Assembly (NCBI GenBank): GCA_015680865.1
Contig: JADAKE010000022.1
Span: forward strand, 62,001 to 126,000
Reading direction: 5' to 3'
DNA from: Enterococcus lacertideformus
GTDB taxonomy: Bacteria > Bacillota > Bacilli > Lactobacillales > Enterococcaceae
Length of the DNA: 64,000 bases
Positions 21,143 to 30,730 of this stretch are shown piece after piece. The notes below the pieces were generated by a model. That model worked only from the letters and a program-made list of their open reading frames with translations. It made no database searches and was not told the DNA's origin. Position 1 is the stretch's first letter, and each line of letters starts with the position of its first letter. Position numbers and translations under genes: made by a program.

Positions 21143-22030
21143 TTAATTTGGTGTTTCAAGGATTTTTTTTCTATTTGCTGCTCTTTTATGTACCTTTCTT
21201 CGAATGGGTTTACCAATCAAAAAGACTACCATGCCACCGATTACAAGTGCCACCCCAATAAATAAAAAACGACTAAGTATCTCCTGACTATAATTCGTCA
21301 TTAATTGTAAAATAGCTTGCGATTGAAAAGCAATATTTTTCAAGAAGTTATTTGCATAAAGCAGACCAGTTAAAAATAAAAACATACTACCTGAGATTCC
21401 TGAAATAAGAGGCACATACCATAGCAAAAAATCGGTTATTTTTCTTATTAAAATAAACAGATAGAGCAACAAAAAAAGGAGCACCGCAAAAGTTAAGTAA
21501 AAAACTACATACACAATGCTTTTAGCTGACAAACTATTTTCGATAAAAATAGTAAGGTATCGATCTCCTACATTTTTTTGAAGTAGATAGATATAATCAA
21601 ATTTCATTTTTTCAATTTTGTTCTCTTCTTCTTTATTAATTGTCACTTGATGTTTTTTTGCATAGCTATCAATCGCATGAGTTATTTCTTCATCTAAGTC
21701 ACTGATGGTATGTAAGTCATCCGATTCACGATCATCATATGTATAGTGAATAAAAGCTTGGAGTGCTTGATCTACATAGACTGGTGAAATTGAAGTTGCA
21801 ATGACCTCAACAAATTCATTTTTTTCTATGTTCTCTTCTCTAAAACTTTGGTTTGTTTCGTTTAAGACTAATTCGCTGTATTTTATTTTTTTTATCTGAT
21901 TTATTAAAAGATCCTGCGTAAAAACGGACTCTTTTACGATCCCTGATGTAATCATTACAAATAAAGTAATGGCACAAGCAAAAATAGTTAATAATTTTCT
22001 TACTTTAACGTTCTTTTTTTCTTTCTTCAC
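21143..22030 (-). CDS. Hypothetical membrane protein
   Basis: Not recognised. The start GTG 22030 follows AAAGGAGG at about 6 bases; the longer frame to 22057 would run through that site. The 295-residue product has an N-terminal TM helix (LLTIFACAITLFVMITSGI), a hydrophilic, acidic extracellular part of about 130 residues, then three more TM helices and a basic C-terminal tail (RRKVHKRAANRKK). No catalytic motif is seen. It is monocistronic and convergent with the ohyA relic. Confidence 0.65.
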   Translation of the reverse strand: MKKEKKNVKVRKLLTIFACAITLFVMITSGIVKESVFTQDLLINQIKKIKYSELVLNETNQSFREENIEKNEFVEVIATSISPVYVDQALQAFIHYTYDDRESDDLHTISDLDEEITHAIDSYAKKHQVTINKEEENKIEKMKFDYIYLLQKNVGDRYLTIFIENSLSAKSIVYVVFYLTFAVLLFLLLYLFILIRKITDFLLWYVPLISGISGSMFLFLTGLLYANNFLKNIAFQSQAILQLMTNYSQEILSRFLFIGVALVIGGMVVFLIGKPIRRKVHKRAANRKKILETPN

Positions 22031-22284
22031 AAATTTCCTCCTTTTCATACTATTCACATATATTTAATTATTTATCTTTTATAAAAATATATACATGCTC
22101 ATTATACTGCTAAATAAAATGTCACTCAATAAAATAATAATAATATAGTCGTTATTTTAAAGTGTTTATTCCTTTATTAAAAGCGTTTCACTATTAAAAA
22201 AGCTATTCCTCCTTTAGAATAAAAAGTAAGATTTATCTAGATAAAATGTCACGTTAAGGTGTTTGGAGAAGGGAGATTTTTTTC

Positions 22285-23417
22285 ATGAAAGCAGTTACTT
22301 GGCAAGGAAAGCAAAAAATGGAAATTAGGAATGTTGATGATCCAAAGATACTAGAACCTACATATGCGATTATTCGTATTACAGCTAAAGCCATTTGTGG
22401 CTCAGATCTTCACCTGTATCATCACGGCGAGGCATTTTCAGAAAAAGGTTACGTCGTTGGTCATGAACCAATGGGTATCGTTGAAGAAGTGGGCTCTGCA
22501 GTCAAACAGTTAAAAAAAGGGCAACGAGTTGTTATCCCTTTTAATATTAGTTGTGGGCATTGCCATTTTTGTACTCATCATATGGAAAGCCAATGTGATC
22601 GTTCCAATCCAGATCAATTATATGGTGGTTTATTTGGTTTTGGAAATCTTAATGGAAATCACTGGGGCGGACAAGCGGAGTATCTTAGAGTACCATTTGC
22701 CGACACTACTTCTTTTGTCGTGCCAGATAATGATCTAGTGGACGAAAAAGTCCTTTTCTTATCCGATATTCTCCCGACTGCTTATTGGAGCGTAGAAAAT
22801 GCCAATGTAAAAAAGGAGACACGGTGATTGTACTAGGGTCTGGGCCCATAGGATTATTTACCCAAAAATTTGCTATTATGGCTGGGGCTGAACGTGTGAT
22901 TGCTGTCGATCCTGTACAACATCGAATTGATAAAGCTACTCGCTACAACAATGTTGAAACTTATTTATTAAAAGACACACAAACAGCTGGGACAGAGCTG
23001 TATGAACTGACTAAAGGTGGTGCAGATGTTATCATTGATTGTGTAGGTATGGATGGTTTAGAACCAATGACAGAAAAAGCCAAAAATTTAGTTCGTTTGC
23101 AAAGCGGCACGATTTCACCGATCCAAATGGCTTCACAAGCAATCAAAAAATTTGGAACAGTTCAAATTACTGGCATGTACATGACGCCGGCTTCTTCTTA
23201 TCCTTTGCAGGAATTTTTCATGAGAGATATCACGGTGAAACATGGACAGGCACCAGTCATCCATTTAATGCCAAAAATTTATGAAATGATCGCACGTGGG
23301 CAATTTGATCCCACACAAATTATCACCCATTCAATGCCTTTGACAGAGGCTGCTAAAGCATATGAAATTTTTGATAAAAAAGAAGACAAGAATATCAAGG
23401 TTATTTTAAAGCCATAG
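22285..23417 (+). pseudogene. Zinc-dependent alcohol dehydrogenase, frameshifted
   Basis: The joined product (about 377 residues) is a medium-chain zinc dehydrogenase: catalytic zinc ligands in ICGSDLHLYHHG and VGHEPMG, structural zinc cysteines in CGHCHFCTHHMESQC, and the NAD-binding GSGPIG. It resembles the formaldehyde/threonine-type dehydrogenases. The frame breaks at the AAAAAA run 22809-22814 (NVKK / GDTVIVLGSG), where one more A would restore it. An AAGGGAG site precedes ATG 22285. As there is only one lesion in a homopolymer, this could be a sequencing error and the gene may be functional. Confidence 0.8.
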
Positions 23418-23448
23418 TTTCATTACCAAGGTCCTTAGGGGATAAAAT

Positions 23449-23787
23449 ATGCCAGAAATAAAACGAAAAAGTCATGAAATAGATATTGGAAAAGAAGAAG
23501 ATATCGAAATTACTGGACAACGTTTTCGCCTTTATTTCCAGAACCGCTATACATTATTGTCACTTGCAGTGGATTTATTGACAGGAATTTTTTACATTTT
23601 TGGAAGTATCGCGCTTTTAACAAAAATCCCTGATCGCTACAGTACTTATTGTTATCTTGTGGGAGCGATCTTTTTGACAGCACGACCTATTTTAAAAATC
23701 GTTAGAAATATCTTTATCTATGACGAAAAAAATACTCCAAAAAGAGAAAAAAACATTAAACTGAAGCAGAAAAAAAGGCGAGACTAG
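23449..23787 (+). CDS. YrhK-like small membrane protein
   Basis: The 112-residue protein has a central hydrophobic pair of helices (LLSLAVDLLTGIFYIFGSIALL and YCYLVGAIFLTARPILKIVRN) framed by charged ends, with the GSxxFL/ARPILK pattern of YrhK domains. A weak site (AGGGGAT) precedes ATG 23449. It follows the dehydrogenase by 31 bp and may be cotranscribed. Function unknown. Confidence 0.65.
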   Translation: MPEIKRKSHEIDIGKEEDIEITGQRFRLYFQNRYTLLSLAVDLLTGIFYIFGSIALLTKIPDRYSTYCYLVGAIFLTARPILKIVRNIFIYDEKNTPKREKNIKLKQKKRRD

Positions 23788-23820
23788 AAGTAAAATTTAC
23801 TCTGGTCTTGCTTTTTTTCT
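23770..23820 (+). terminator. Rho-independent terminator
   Basis: An imperfect stem built from AGGCGAGACTAG and CTCTGGTCTTGCTT overlaps the stop codon of the YrhK-like gene and is followed by TTTTTTT. Confidence 0.65.
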
Positions 23821-23875
23821 TATTATCAGCGGAGTTAGAAGATGCTTTCATGACCTCTCATCCACGGTGTTCCCA
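23811..23875. repeat. Dispersed intergenic repeat, family B, copy 1
   Basis: The core TTATTATCAGCGGAGTTA followed by GATGCTTTCATGACCTCT recurs near 28776-28850 and 30041-30094. Further degenerate echoes (GACCTCTATTCACAGTGTTC and similar) follow in 23970-24090. The element lies between the YrhK-like gene and the acetyltransferase relic. Confidence 0.55.
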
Positions 23876-24088
23876 AGCCAGCTTTTCGGTAGTATGTCAA
23901 AACCAGAAAAAATGAAAAAACCATTTTCCTTGGTGTTTCCTTACTACTCAGAGCTAAGCTGCTTTGTCAAGACCTCTATTCACAGTGTTCCCAGCATTGC
24001 TTCTGCGGAATCAAGCTCAAAAAATTCGAAAAATATGAGAAACTATTTTAGACTTTTTGTTCTTAATTCTTGAAGCAGACCATGCTGT

Positions 24089-24564
24089 TCACAACCTTTT
24101 TTCTTGAGTTGTCTCTAGTTGATATAAATATACGGGAATACCTTCATCATCTTGAGCTATAGTTAAAAATACCCAATCATATCTTTCATAAAACCCTTGA
24201 TTATCAGTCACTAAGTACAGACGTTGAATTCCTAGTTCTCTCATATCACTTCTGATAAATGCTAAAATCTCTTTCGCAATCCCTTGATTACGAAACTTTT
24301 TTCGACAAACAATCCACACATATTAGGCGTCAAATCTAAACGGTCATGAAAGTCATTAACAACTACTCCTGCTCCTGCTACGATTTTTTGCTCTATCGTG
24401 ACTAAGATATACCACTGTGGAATAGCATTCTTAGATCGTAGGGATAAAGCCATACTTTCTTGATAAAAGGAAAGTGGAAGATGCCACGTTGAAGTAAACC
24501 ATTGTGCTGCCCTTTCGATCCATTCAGGACGTTCTCTTAATATTATCAACTCATACCCCTTCAT
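24089..24564 (-). pseudogene. GNAT-family N-acetyltransferase, frameshifted
   Basis: The product would be about 158 residues: an N-terminal half with ILVTIEQKIVAGAGVV, then the acetyl-CoA-binding stretch KKFRNQGIAKEIL and a C-terminal ENQGFYERYDW-like GFYE motif typical of GNAT enzymes. The frame breaks at the T-run 24297-24302 (coding A-run), in the middle of VEKKFRNQGIA; one more A would restore it. ATG 24564 is preferred, with GGGAG about 10 bases upstream. The substrate is unknown. A single homopolymer lesion may also be a base-calling error. Confidence 0.75.
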
Positions 24565-24691
24565 TCTTCCCACACTCCCTGTATATTTGCATCATTATAA
24601 CACGCACGTTATTAAAATAGTTTTTTAACAACTTCTAACTAGCGAGCATTAGAAAAATTTGCTTTTCTCTCTAATTAAAAAGAATAAAGAT

Positions 24692-24739
24692 ATAAAAAAC
24701 CAGTTACTATTGCACATGTTGTGCCCAGTAACTGGTTTC
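24692..24739 (-). terminator. Terminator of the PTS operon
   Basis: A 12-bp stem (AAACCAGTTACT at 24697-24708 and its complement at 24728-24739) is followed by a T-run on the minus strand, just beyond the corrected end of the PTS IIC gene. Confidence 0.8.
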
Positions 24740-24757
24740 TTTTTATGATAGAAATTT

Positions 24758-26027
24758 TTATCCGTTTATGGCTTCTTTTCTTCTTTCTTGAATAGTTGCT
24801 ACTTTAACAAATGGTAGATAAATCAAAACTGACAAGACTAAGTTTACTGCAGCTAAAACACCGCCAGCAATACTTTTTGTTGCTAACACGCCACCAATCA
24901 CTGGTGGTGTTACCCATGGTGGTGTTTACCCATGGTGGCATTACCGTTGCCGCTGGAACTAATCCAGTTGAAGTGGCAAAGTAGGCAACGGACACTAAAA
25001 CCATTGGTGTTAAAATAAATGGAATAAACATAATTGGATTTAATACAATTGGTAAACCAAACATAGTTGGTTCATTAATATTGAAGACTCCTGGTGCGAT
25101 TGACAAGTTGGTTACAACCATATAAGGTTTGTTTTTCCGTCCAACTAAGTAAATGGCTAATAGTAGACCTAAAGTTGCACCTGTACCACCTAAGTTAACA
25201 AAACTGTCAAAAAAAGGCTTATTAACAATAAACGGTGCACTATGACCGGCAGCAATTGCATTCACATTTGCTTCAATTGCTGGTGCATTGATTGTTTGCA
25301 TCAATGGATCGACCATATTTGCTCCATGTAAACCAAAGAACCATAAGAAAGGAGTAATGAATGCTAATAATAAAGCAGATGGGTAAGAATTTGCCAAACC
25401 CATAAATGGTTCTTGGACGACTGTATAAAAAGCACCAACGATGTCTTCCACACCAAATGCAGCAAAGATTGCTGCAATCAAAGCAAATAATGAGATCGTA
25501 ATCATTGCAGGAAGTAATGAAGCGAATGCTTTTGCCACTGCTGGTGGTACACCATCAGGCATTTTAATAATTAATTTTTCATTTCCACTTAAGCGAACAA
25601 AGATTTCAGTTGAAATAATCCAAACAATAATAGCAATAAATAAACCATTTGAGCTCATGCCCAATGCTCCGCCTAATGCAAAGAATGAACCTAAAGAAAT
25701 AACACCGGCAGATACACCATCTTTACGATAGCCATTTGCCAAATGATAAGCAAGTAAAAATGCAATCAAGACTGAAAGAATAGCAAAAGTGCCATTCCAA
25801 GCTGCTGCTCCGAATCCTTTCCAAGCTTCACCACCAAAAATTGAATTCATTAATTCTTGAAAACCAGGAATAGGCAGATTATTGATCATAACAGCTAATG
25901 CACCTAAAATCATCAATGGCATACTGACCATAAATGAATCACGAATCGCCACTAAATGGCGTTGGGCACCAATTTTTGATGCCACAGGTATAAAATGTTT
26001 CTCCATAAATGCAACAAATTTATCCAT
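24758..26027 (-). pseudogene. PTS lactose/cellobiose-family IIC, C-terminus shifted by a 16-bp duplication
   Basis: The membrane component begins MDKFVAFMEKHFIPVASKIGAQRHL and has the family segments FGLHGANMVDPLM, GGTGATLGLL and NINEPTMFGLPIVLNP. Up to the TVMPPWV region it is normal. There a 16-bp near-exact tandem duplication (24906-24935) shifts the frame, giving an aberrant tail ending at 24804. Without it the protein would read PPWVTPPVIGGVL and end at 24758, about 418 residues. IIC carries the sugar across the membrane while it is phosphorylated by IIB. Third gene of the operon IIB-IIA-IIC. Transport is probably impaired because the last TM segment is lost. Confidence 0.85.
24906..24935. 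repeat. 16-bp tandem duplication inside PTS IIC
   Basis: The segment GGTGTTACCCATGG is directly followed by GGTGTTTACCCATGG, identical except for one extra T. Removing one unit restores the reading frame of IIC. Confidence 0.85.
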
Positions 26028-26060
26028 GTTTCTTCCTCTTTTCTATTTTACCATTTCGAT

Positions 26061-26378
26061 TTAAGCGTCCAAACGCCGATACAAGTCAATGATTTCTTTC
26101 GCCAAATCAGTGAAAGCAATCGAAGTCATTAAATGATCCTGACTGTGAACCGTTAACAATGTTACTTCCATATGATCTCCTTGAGCTTCTTGTGTCAACA
26201 TTTCTGTTTGAGAATGATGCGCTTGCACTAAAGATTCTTCTGCATCTTTGATCTTTGCGTCAGCCAGTTCAAAGTCGCCTTTTTTTGCAGCAGCAATTGC
26301 CTCCATCGCATCACTTTTAGCATTACCACCAAACATGATCAACCCCATGATTGCTTCAAGATTTTTTTGATCTTGCAT
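26061..26378 (-). CDS. PTS lactose/cellobiose-family IIA
   Basis: The 105-residue helical IIA protein has the phosphorylated histidine in LLTVHSQDHLMTS and the typical N-terminus AIMGLIMFGGNAKSDAMEA. It passes phosphate from HPr to IIB. Middle gene of the operon, 19 bases after IIB, with a GGAGG site before ATG 26378. Intact. Confidence 0.9.
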   Translation of the reverse strand: MQDQKNLEAIMGLIMFGGNAKSDAMEAIAAAKKGDFELADAKIKDAEESLVQAHHSQTEMLTQEAQGDHMEVTLLTVHSQDHLMTSIAFTDLAKEIIDLYRRLDA

Positions 26379-26397
26379 TGTTGTTTTCCTCCTCTTC

Positions 26398-26718
26398 TTA
26401 TTTATTGATCAATGCTTCTGCTTGTTCTAATACTTTGGCACCATTCATCATGCCATAATCTTGCATGTTGATGACATCCAATGGAATTCCTTTTGGCGCA
26501 AGTTTTTCCGCAAACTGGTTTTGCATAAAACGAACTTGTGGACCCAAAAGTAAAACATCTACATTTTTTGATTCTAATTGATTATCAGCATCTGAAGCTG
26601 ATACTGCAAAGATATCTGCCTCAATTCCTTTTTCTTCTGCAGCTTTTTGCATTTTTGTCACGAGTAGACTTGTACTCATCCCAGCCGAACATACAAGCAT
26701 AATTGTTTTCTTTTCCAT
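26398..26718 (-). CDS. PTS lactose/cellobiose-family IIB
   Basis: The 106-residue protein has the phosphocysteine loop LVCSAGMSTSLL near its N-terminus and LLGPQVRF downstream, as in cellobiose/chitobiose IIB proteins. It is the first gene of a IIB-IIA-IIC operon with no phospho-glycosidase beside it, so the exact sugar is unknown. Intact, with GGGAAGTG upstream of ATG 26718. Confidence 0.9.
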   Translation of the reverse strand: MEKKTIMLVCSAGMSTSLLVTKMQKAAEEKGIEADIFAVSASDADNQLESKNVDVLLLGPQVRFMQNQFAEKLAPKGIPLDVINMQDYGMMNGAKVLEQAEALINK

Positions 26719-26803
26719 ATATCACACTTCCCTTTCATATTTCTTACACTTTTATATAAAGCAATTACCGTGCCAACTTTTAAAGCGCTTCCCACCCTTG
26801 GTA

Positions 26804-26817
26804 TGCTAGCGCTTTCG
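26804..26817. promoter_or_regulatory. cre-like catabolite control site upstream of the PTS operon
   Basis: Read on the minus strand, CGAAAGCGCTAGCA matches the CcpA consensus TGWAANCGNTNNCA at 13 of 14 positions. A weaker AAAGCGCTT core lies at 26782-26790. It is about 90 bp upstream of the IIB start, a usual place for catabolite repression. Confidence 0.6.
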
Positions 26818-26830
26818 GTAATTTTTTTTC

Positions 26831-26876
26831 AATTGCACACTTTTTTTAAATTTGCACACTAAAATTAGTGTGCAAA
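26831..26876. promoter_or_regulatory. Palindromic operator with an extra half-site
   Basis: A perfect palindrome with 12-bp arms (TTTGCACACTAA at 26851-26862, TTAGTGTGCAAA at 26865-26876) and a 2-bp centre lies about 135 bp upstream of the PTS IIB gene. A further half-site AATTGCACAC is at 26831-26840 in the same orientation as the left arm. This looks like the binding site of a dimeric repressor or activator; no regulator gene is adjacent. Confidence 0.7.
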
Positions 26877-27013
26877 AATTTTCTACCTTGTCTAAGATGC
26901 CCCTATAGAAAATAAAAGCTATACCACACAAATCAACATTTCACAAAAATCAACGATTTTTAGAAATATCGGATTATTTTATTCAATATAAATCCTTTTG
27001 TTCTAACTTCCTT

Positions 27014-27685
27014 CTACATCATTTTATCGCCTTGATATTTCTCGTTTAGCTGGGTGAGTAATTCGATTTGCAATTGCTGTAATTCGAGCATTTGTTGCCA
27101 TTGTTGTGACATTAAATAATCGATTTTTTCATGTAATAAGCTGCTTTCTAGTTCTGCTTTTAGATTCGTTTGATAATCATGATCCGCAGCAATACGATCT
27201 CGCGCAGCTTGTCGGTTTTGGCTCATCATAATAATCGGTGCTTGTACGGCTGCCAAACAAGAAAGAACTAAGTTAAGCAAAATAAAAGGATAACTATCAA
27301 ATGATACGCCAAAAAAGTGTAAAGAATTCAGTAAGATCCAACTAGCCAAGACCATTAAAAAGAGAAAAATAAATGGCCAACTTCCACCAAATTTTGCAAT
27401 TGCATCTGCTGCCTTTTGTCCAAAAGTAACTTTTTGATTGATCGTTGCATTCAAATTTTGACTAATAATTTGCTTATTGTTTAATTGCTGTAGCATCTGT
27501 TGATTGATTTTTTTCGTCTCATTCTGGTCTTGAAGGATCTTTTCTTTTATATATTCAAGGTGATAATTCATAAATGTAATAAAAGAGATCTGGGATTCCA
27601 TGGTTAATTTTTTATTTTTTTTCAAGATAAATGAACGAATATCATCATCAATTGATTTTAACTGGACGTAGTCCTGATGCGCCAT
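27014..27685 (-). CDS. DUF1003 membrane protein
   Basis: The 223-residue protein has a hydrophilic N-terminus, then FGQKAADAIAKFGGSWPFIFLFLMVL, a second TM segment, the DUF1003 signature YPFILLNLVLSCLAAVQAPIIMMSQNRQAARDR (residues about 135-165), and a coiled-coil-like C-terminal part rich in Q, L and E. Function unknown. Start ATG 27685 follows a GGCGGAGATG site. Intact. Confidence 0.85.
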   Translation of the reverse strand: MAHQDYVQLKSIDDDIRSFILKKNKKLTMESQISFITFMNYHLEYIKEKILQDQNETKKINQQMLQQLNNKQIISQNLNATINQKVTFGQKAADAIAKFGGSWPFIFLFLMVLASWILLNSLHFFGVSFDSYPFILLNLVLSCLAAVQAPIIMMSQNRQAARDRIAADHDYQTNLKAELESSLLHEKIDYLMSQQWQQMLELQQLQIELLTQLNEKYQGDKMM

Positions 27686-27886
27686 AACATCTCCGCCTTT
27701 TTTATGTCATTTATTGTTGCAAAATTTTTTCAATCACCAGAAAAATTATCCCTCTGACTTGAATGAATTGCGAACAGATTCCTCTGTAAGAAACAGAAGA
27801 TCTCATACTTTTTCAGGGTGATAAAACAGCCAATGATTGATTACTTGATCACTTGCCATGCTTAAGTTTACTTTCTTTACAACTCA

Positions 27887-28415
27887 TAGAACTCGTTTAG
27901 AGAATCGCTTGAAAAATAATACTTGTTGATGAGAATACTTAAGCCTTTTATACCGCTTAGGTTTTTTTTATAAAACTGCTGATGGTAATTTTCAGCTGGC
28001 CAAAAGACTTGAGCTTCTCTAATCTCCGTCACAATCGGTTTAGCAAAACGGCATTAGTCGCTTAAGTGTTGCTTTGATTTTTCTGCGTTTGTTTTTTGTT
28101 GCTCATTTTCAACAAAAATAATCGAGCAATATTGCTTTCCTCTATCTTGAACTTGGCCGAAAGCCTCCGTTGGGTCTGGATCTGCCAATAGATCTCAAGC
28201 AAATCCTCATATCGAATGAATTGGTTGTCGAAAATAATCTCAACAGCTTCAACATGCCCTGTAGCACCACCGTTTACCTGATCATAGCTAGGATATTTTA
28301 CCTGACCTCCTATAACCTAATAAAACGGAAATAATCCCTTTTCTCGTTCCGATTCACGAGTATGATGATTTAAAATTAAGTTGTATAACTCAGCAAGCAA
28401 TTCTCCATTTGCCAT
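27887..28415 (-). pseudogene. msrA: Peptide methionine sulfoxide reductase A relic
   Basis: Several frames together spell an MsrA: MANGELLAELYNLILN at the N-terminus, then GIISVL, GGQVKYPSYDQVNGGATGHVEAVEI (split here by positions), ADPDPTEAFGQVQDRGKQY, CSIIFVENEQQKTNAEKS, and [26 protein letters not shown]. The catalytic GCFWC segment is missing, so there is an internal deletion. At least two frameshifts and an in-frame TAA at 28054-28056 are present. The original enzyme reduces methionine-S-sulfoxide in proteins. It is an advanced relic, more decayed than most neighbours. Confidence 0.78.
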
Positions 28416-28942
28416 CGTTCCCACTTTTGTTTTTCTAAATAAAATTTGACCTGAATGTATCATGAAATCATCAAAAATGCGAATAGATCGCTTGATTGAG
28501 GTTGTGAAAAAGCTGTTTCGGATTAAGCAATCAGAATAAATAAAGCATGAGTGTTTGTCTCCATACTCTTCTGTTTAGGCTTATTATCAAAGAGTTATTG
28601 ATTGATGCAGACCACGCTACTCACGACCTCTTCTCTTAAACAATGTGTCCAAGTCATTCCTTAATACTCAGGACAAAATGCTCTTGTCATAACCTCATTT
28701 TTAAACAGTGATCAAGTATCAGCTCCTTAAAATAAGCTTAAATTTTTTGAAATATAAAAATCTACTTAAAAAAAATTTTTTCTTATTATCATCGGAGCCA
28801 CCCAACACTTTCACAATCTCTTCTCTTAAACGGTATTCAAGAAGCAACTCCTTAACCCTAAGCTCTGTTTGCTCGGAACTGATCGCTTCTTTCATGAACT
28901 CTTTTGTATGTGACTTTATTACACTATTTTTAAAGAAAAAAT
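28416..28942. other. Intergenic region with degenerate repeats
   Basis: About 530 bp without a supported gene. It holds repeated short phrases such as GACCTCTTCTCTTAAACAATGTGT (in pieces near 28630), ATAACCTCATTTTTAAACAGTG (near 28690) and CAATCTCTTCTCTTAAACGGT (near 28815), related to the family B repeat. An open frame at 28708-29076 overlaps truA on the other strand and is rejected. Confidence 0.5.
28776..28850. repeat. Dispersed intergenic repeat, family B, copy 2
   Basis: TTTTTTCTTATTATCATCGGAG is followed by ACACTTTCACAATCTCT, a variant of the units at 23811-23875 and 30041-30094. Confidence 0.5.
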
Positions 28943-29683
28943 TTACTGATAATATACTTCATCTAAAAACAGCCCTTGTGCTGGGACTGTTTCTCCAGCA
29001 TTTTGTCTCATTTTATTTTCAAATATTTCATCGATTGCAGATAAACTTAATTTTCCTATGCCGATATCCAGAATAGTTCCCATCATAATTCGCACCATTT
29101 TATATAAAAAACCATTCCCGATAAACGTAAAATGGAGCATCTTTCCTTCTTGTCTAATCGTTATTTCTTGAATGGTGCGGACAGTTGTTTTTTTCGATTT
29201 TTTTAGGGCAGAAAAACCAATAAAGTCGTGTATACCGGTTAATTTTTGGCATGCTTTCTCCATCTTATCAATGTCTAGAGCTTGAGGGAAGTGGAAGCTA
29301 TGGTTGCGCTCAAATACAGAAGGGATCGGATCATTCCAAACATAGTAGCTATATTTTTTTCCTGTCGCATTATATCGAGCATGAAAACGCTCAGGCATTT
29401 CCTCGACATGTTTAATAATGATATCTCGTGGTAGGTAACGATTTAGAAATACCAGTATCTCATTTGTGCTCATCTGCGATTTTGTTTTAAAGTTAGCGAC
29501 TTGACCTCTAGCATGGGTCCCAGAATCCGTTCTTCCAGAACCAGTAATTTCAATTGTTTTTCCTGTCATTTGAGACAATATTGCCTCTATTTTCCCTTGA
29601 ATCGTTTTATCATCAGTACCTAGACGCTGCCAGCCTGAGTAACGTTTCCCATCATATTCGATCGTTAATTTTATATTCCTCAT
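28943..29683 (-). CDS. truA: tRNA pseudouridine synthase A
   Basis: The 246-residue protein has the catalytic aspartate in GSGRTDSGTHARGQVANF and the other TruA hallmarks YDGxxYSGWQ, RFHARYNATGKKYSYYVWN and GNGFLYKMVRIMMGTIL. It makes pseudouridine at positions 38-40 of tRNA anticodon arms. Intact and monocistronic here, not in the usual ecf-truA-rplM cluster, so it may be a second copy. Start ATG 29683 follows a GAGGAGAC site. Confidence 0.93.
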   Translation of the reverse strand: MRNIKLTIEYDGKRYSGWQRLGTDDKTIQGKIEAILSQMTGKTIEITGSGRTDSGTHARGQVANFKTKSQMSTNEILVFLNRYLPRDIIIKHVEEMPERFHARYNATGKKYSYYVWNDPIPSVFERNHSFHFPQALDIDKMEKACQKLTGIHDFIGFSALKKSKKTTVRTIQEITIRQEGKMLHFTFIGNGFLYKMVRIMMGTILDIGIGKLSLSAIDEIFENKMRQNAGETVPAQGLFLDEVYYQ

Positions 29684-30097
29684 TTAATTTGATTGTCTCC
29701 TCTGTAATAAAATACTTTTTCAGTATATTTTCAATGTGCATTTATGATTTAGTCTGACACAATTGACCGATCATTTCAATCTTATAACGATTTTCTTTTG
29801 TTAGTTATACTTATTTGACCGATGATCTTAGCGCTTCTTATCCGCTTTGTTGTAGAAAATAGGTAGACAGCTGTTTTCATCCTAACTATTTCAAGCTAGT
29901 CCAGAATTTGATACCAAATTAAAATAAAAGAAGATGTACTAGTCCCGAAAAATTAAACCATTCTCCCAATTTTAGAAGAATAGCATGAGCGCGGAATCCA
30001 GGACAAAAAATTCAAAAACAAGGAAAGCTGTTTTTTGAAATTTTTTTCTTATTATCAGCGGAGTTAAACGATGTTTTCACAACCTCTATTTACTTGA
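29684..30097. other. Intergenic region with a family B repeat
   Basis: About 410 bp without a supported gene. The right half holds a hairpin (AATTCAAAAACA facing TGTTTTTTGAAATT, 30009-30043) directly followed by the family B repeat core. Confidence 0.5.
30041..30094. repeat. Dispersed intergenic repeat, family B, copy 3
   Basis: TTTTTTTCTTATTATCAGCG GAGTTAAACGATG followed by TTTTCACAACCTCTATT closely matches 23811-23875. It follows a hairpin with a T-run, so the element may contain a terminator. Confidence 0.6.
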
Positions 30098-30730
30098 TCA
30101 CCTTATTTGTACAATACTTAGCCAAAGGATTGGTAAATAATTAAAGAAAAAACTGATTCTTTGGCAAAATCCCAATTTATTTAAGATTGGTAGTTGATTC
30201 AAACTGGGAATGCGCGCTGCACCGTAAATGCCGGCAAAGAGAAAACTCAGTATCATCATAATTAGAAATTGCTGAGTTAATTGTTCATTCCCCTGCTTTC
30301 GATACAAAAGAAAAATAATGAAAGGAAATAGTATAAATCCACTGTAGCCAATACCTGAGCCTACGTTATGGATCCAAGTCGAAAAATTCCAAGTACTTTG
30401 ATTCGTATTCACACTAAATAACCCAGTAAAAATACAATCAGTTACTCCATAAACGCCAATGGACACCGTCAATAGGAGAGCTAAGAATTGTGAAGTATCC
30501 ACAAAAGCTTGATACAAAGCTGGCATTGCTAAAACATAAAAACAGCCTGAAATTACTGACCAAGCTAAAAATGCTTTTCTTACTGGGCTATCAACATCTC
30601 CAAATAGACTAATAACGTCAGTTAGTTGGTTCAACTTGGGATAAAAAAGTCCTAAAACATAGGGAGTAAGAAAATCACTTAGCACACTTATTAACAAAAA
30701 ATAAAAACCATATTTCCGTAAAAAATCCAT
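30098..30730 (-). CDS. DUF998-type membrane protein
   Basis: The 210-residue product has six TM helices with the DUF998 layout (FFLISVLSDFLTPYVLGLFYPKLNQLTDVISLFG at the start and a conserved GIYGAARIP before the last helix). ATG 30730 is chosen because AGAGGAAAC lies 5-12 bases upstream; the longer frame to 30802 has no such site. Function unknown. Intact. Confidence 0.7.
   Translation of the reverse strand: MDFLRKYGFYFLLISVLSDFLTPYVLGLFYPKLNQLTDVISLFGDVDSPVRKAFLAWSVISGCFYVLAMPALYQAFVDTSQFLALLLTVSIGVYGVTDCIFTGLFSVNTNQSTWNFSTWIHNVGSGIGYSGFILFPFIIFLLYRKQGNEQLTQQFLIMMILSFLFAGIYGAARIPSLNQLPILNKLGFCQRISFFFNYLPILWLSIVQIR

Noticed and set aside
22809..24302. Calling the alcohol dehydrogenase and acetyltransferase genuinely dead
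   Set aside because: Each has only a single one-base slip in a homopolymer of six. This may be sequencing error, so they are listed as pseudogenes with that caveat.
28708..29076. Open frame on the plus strand
   Set aside because: It overlaps truA on the opposite strand and the rest consists of degenerate repeat sequence.
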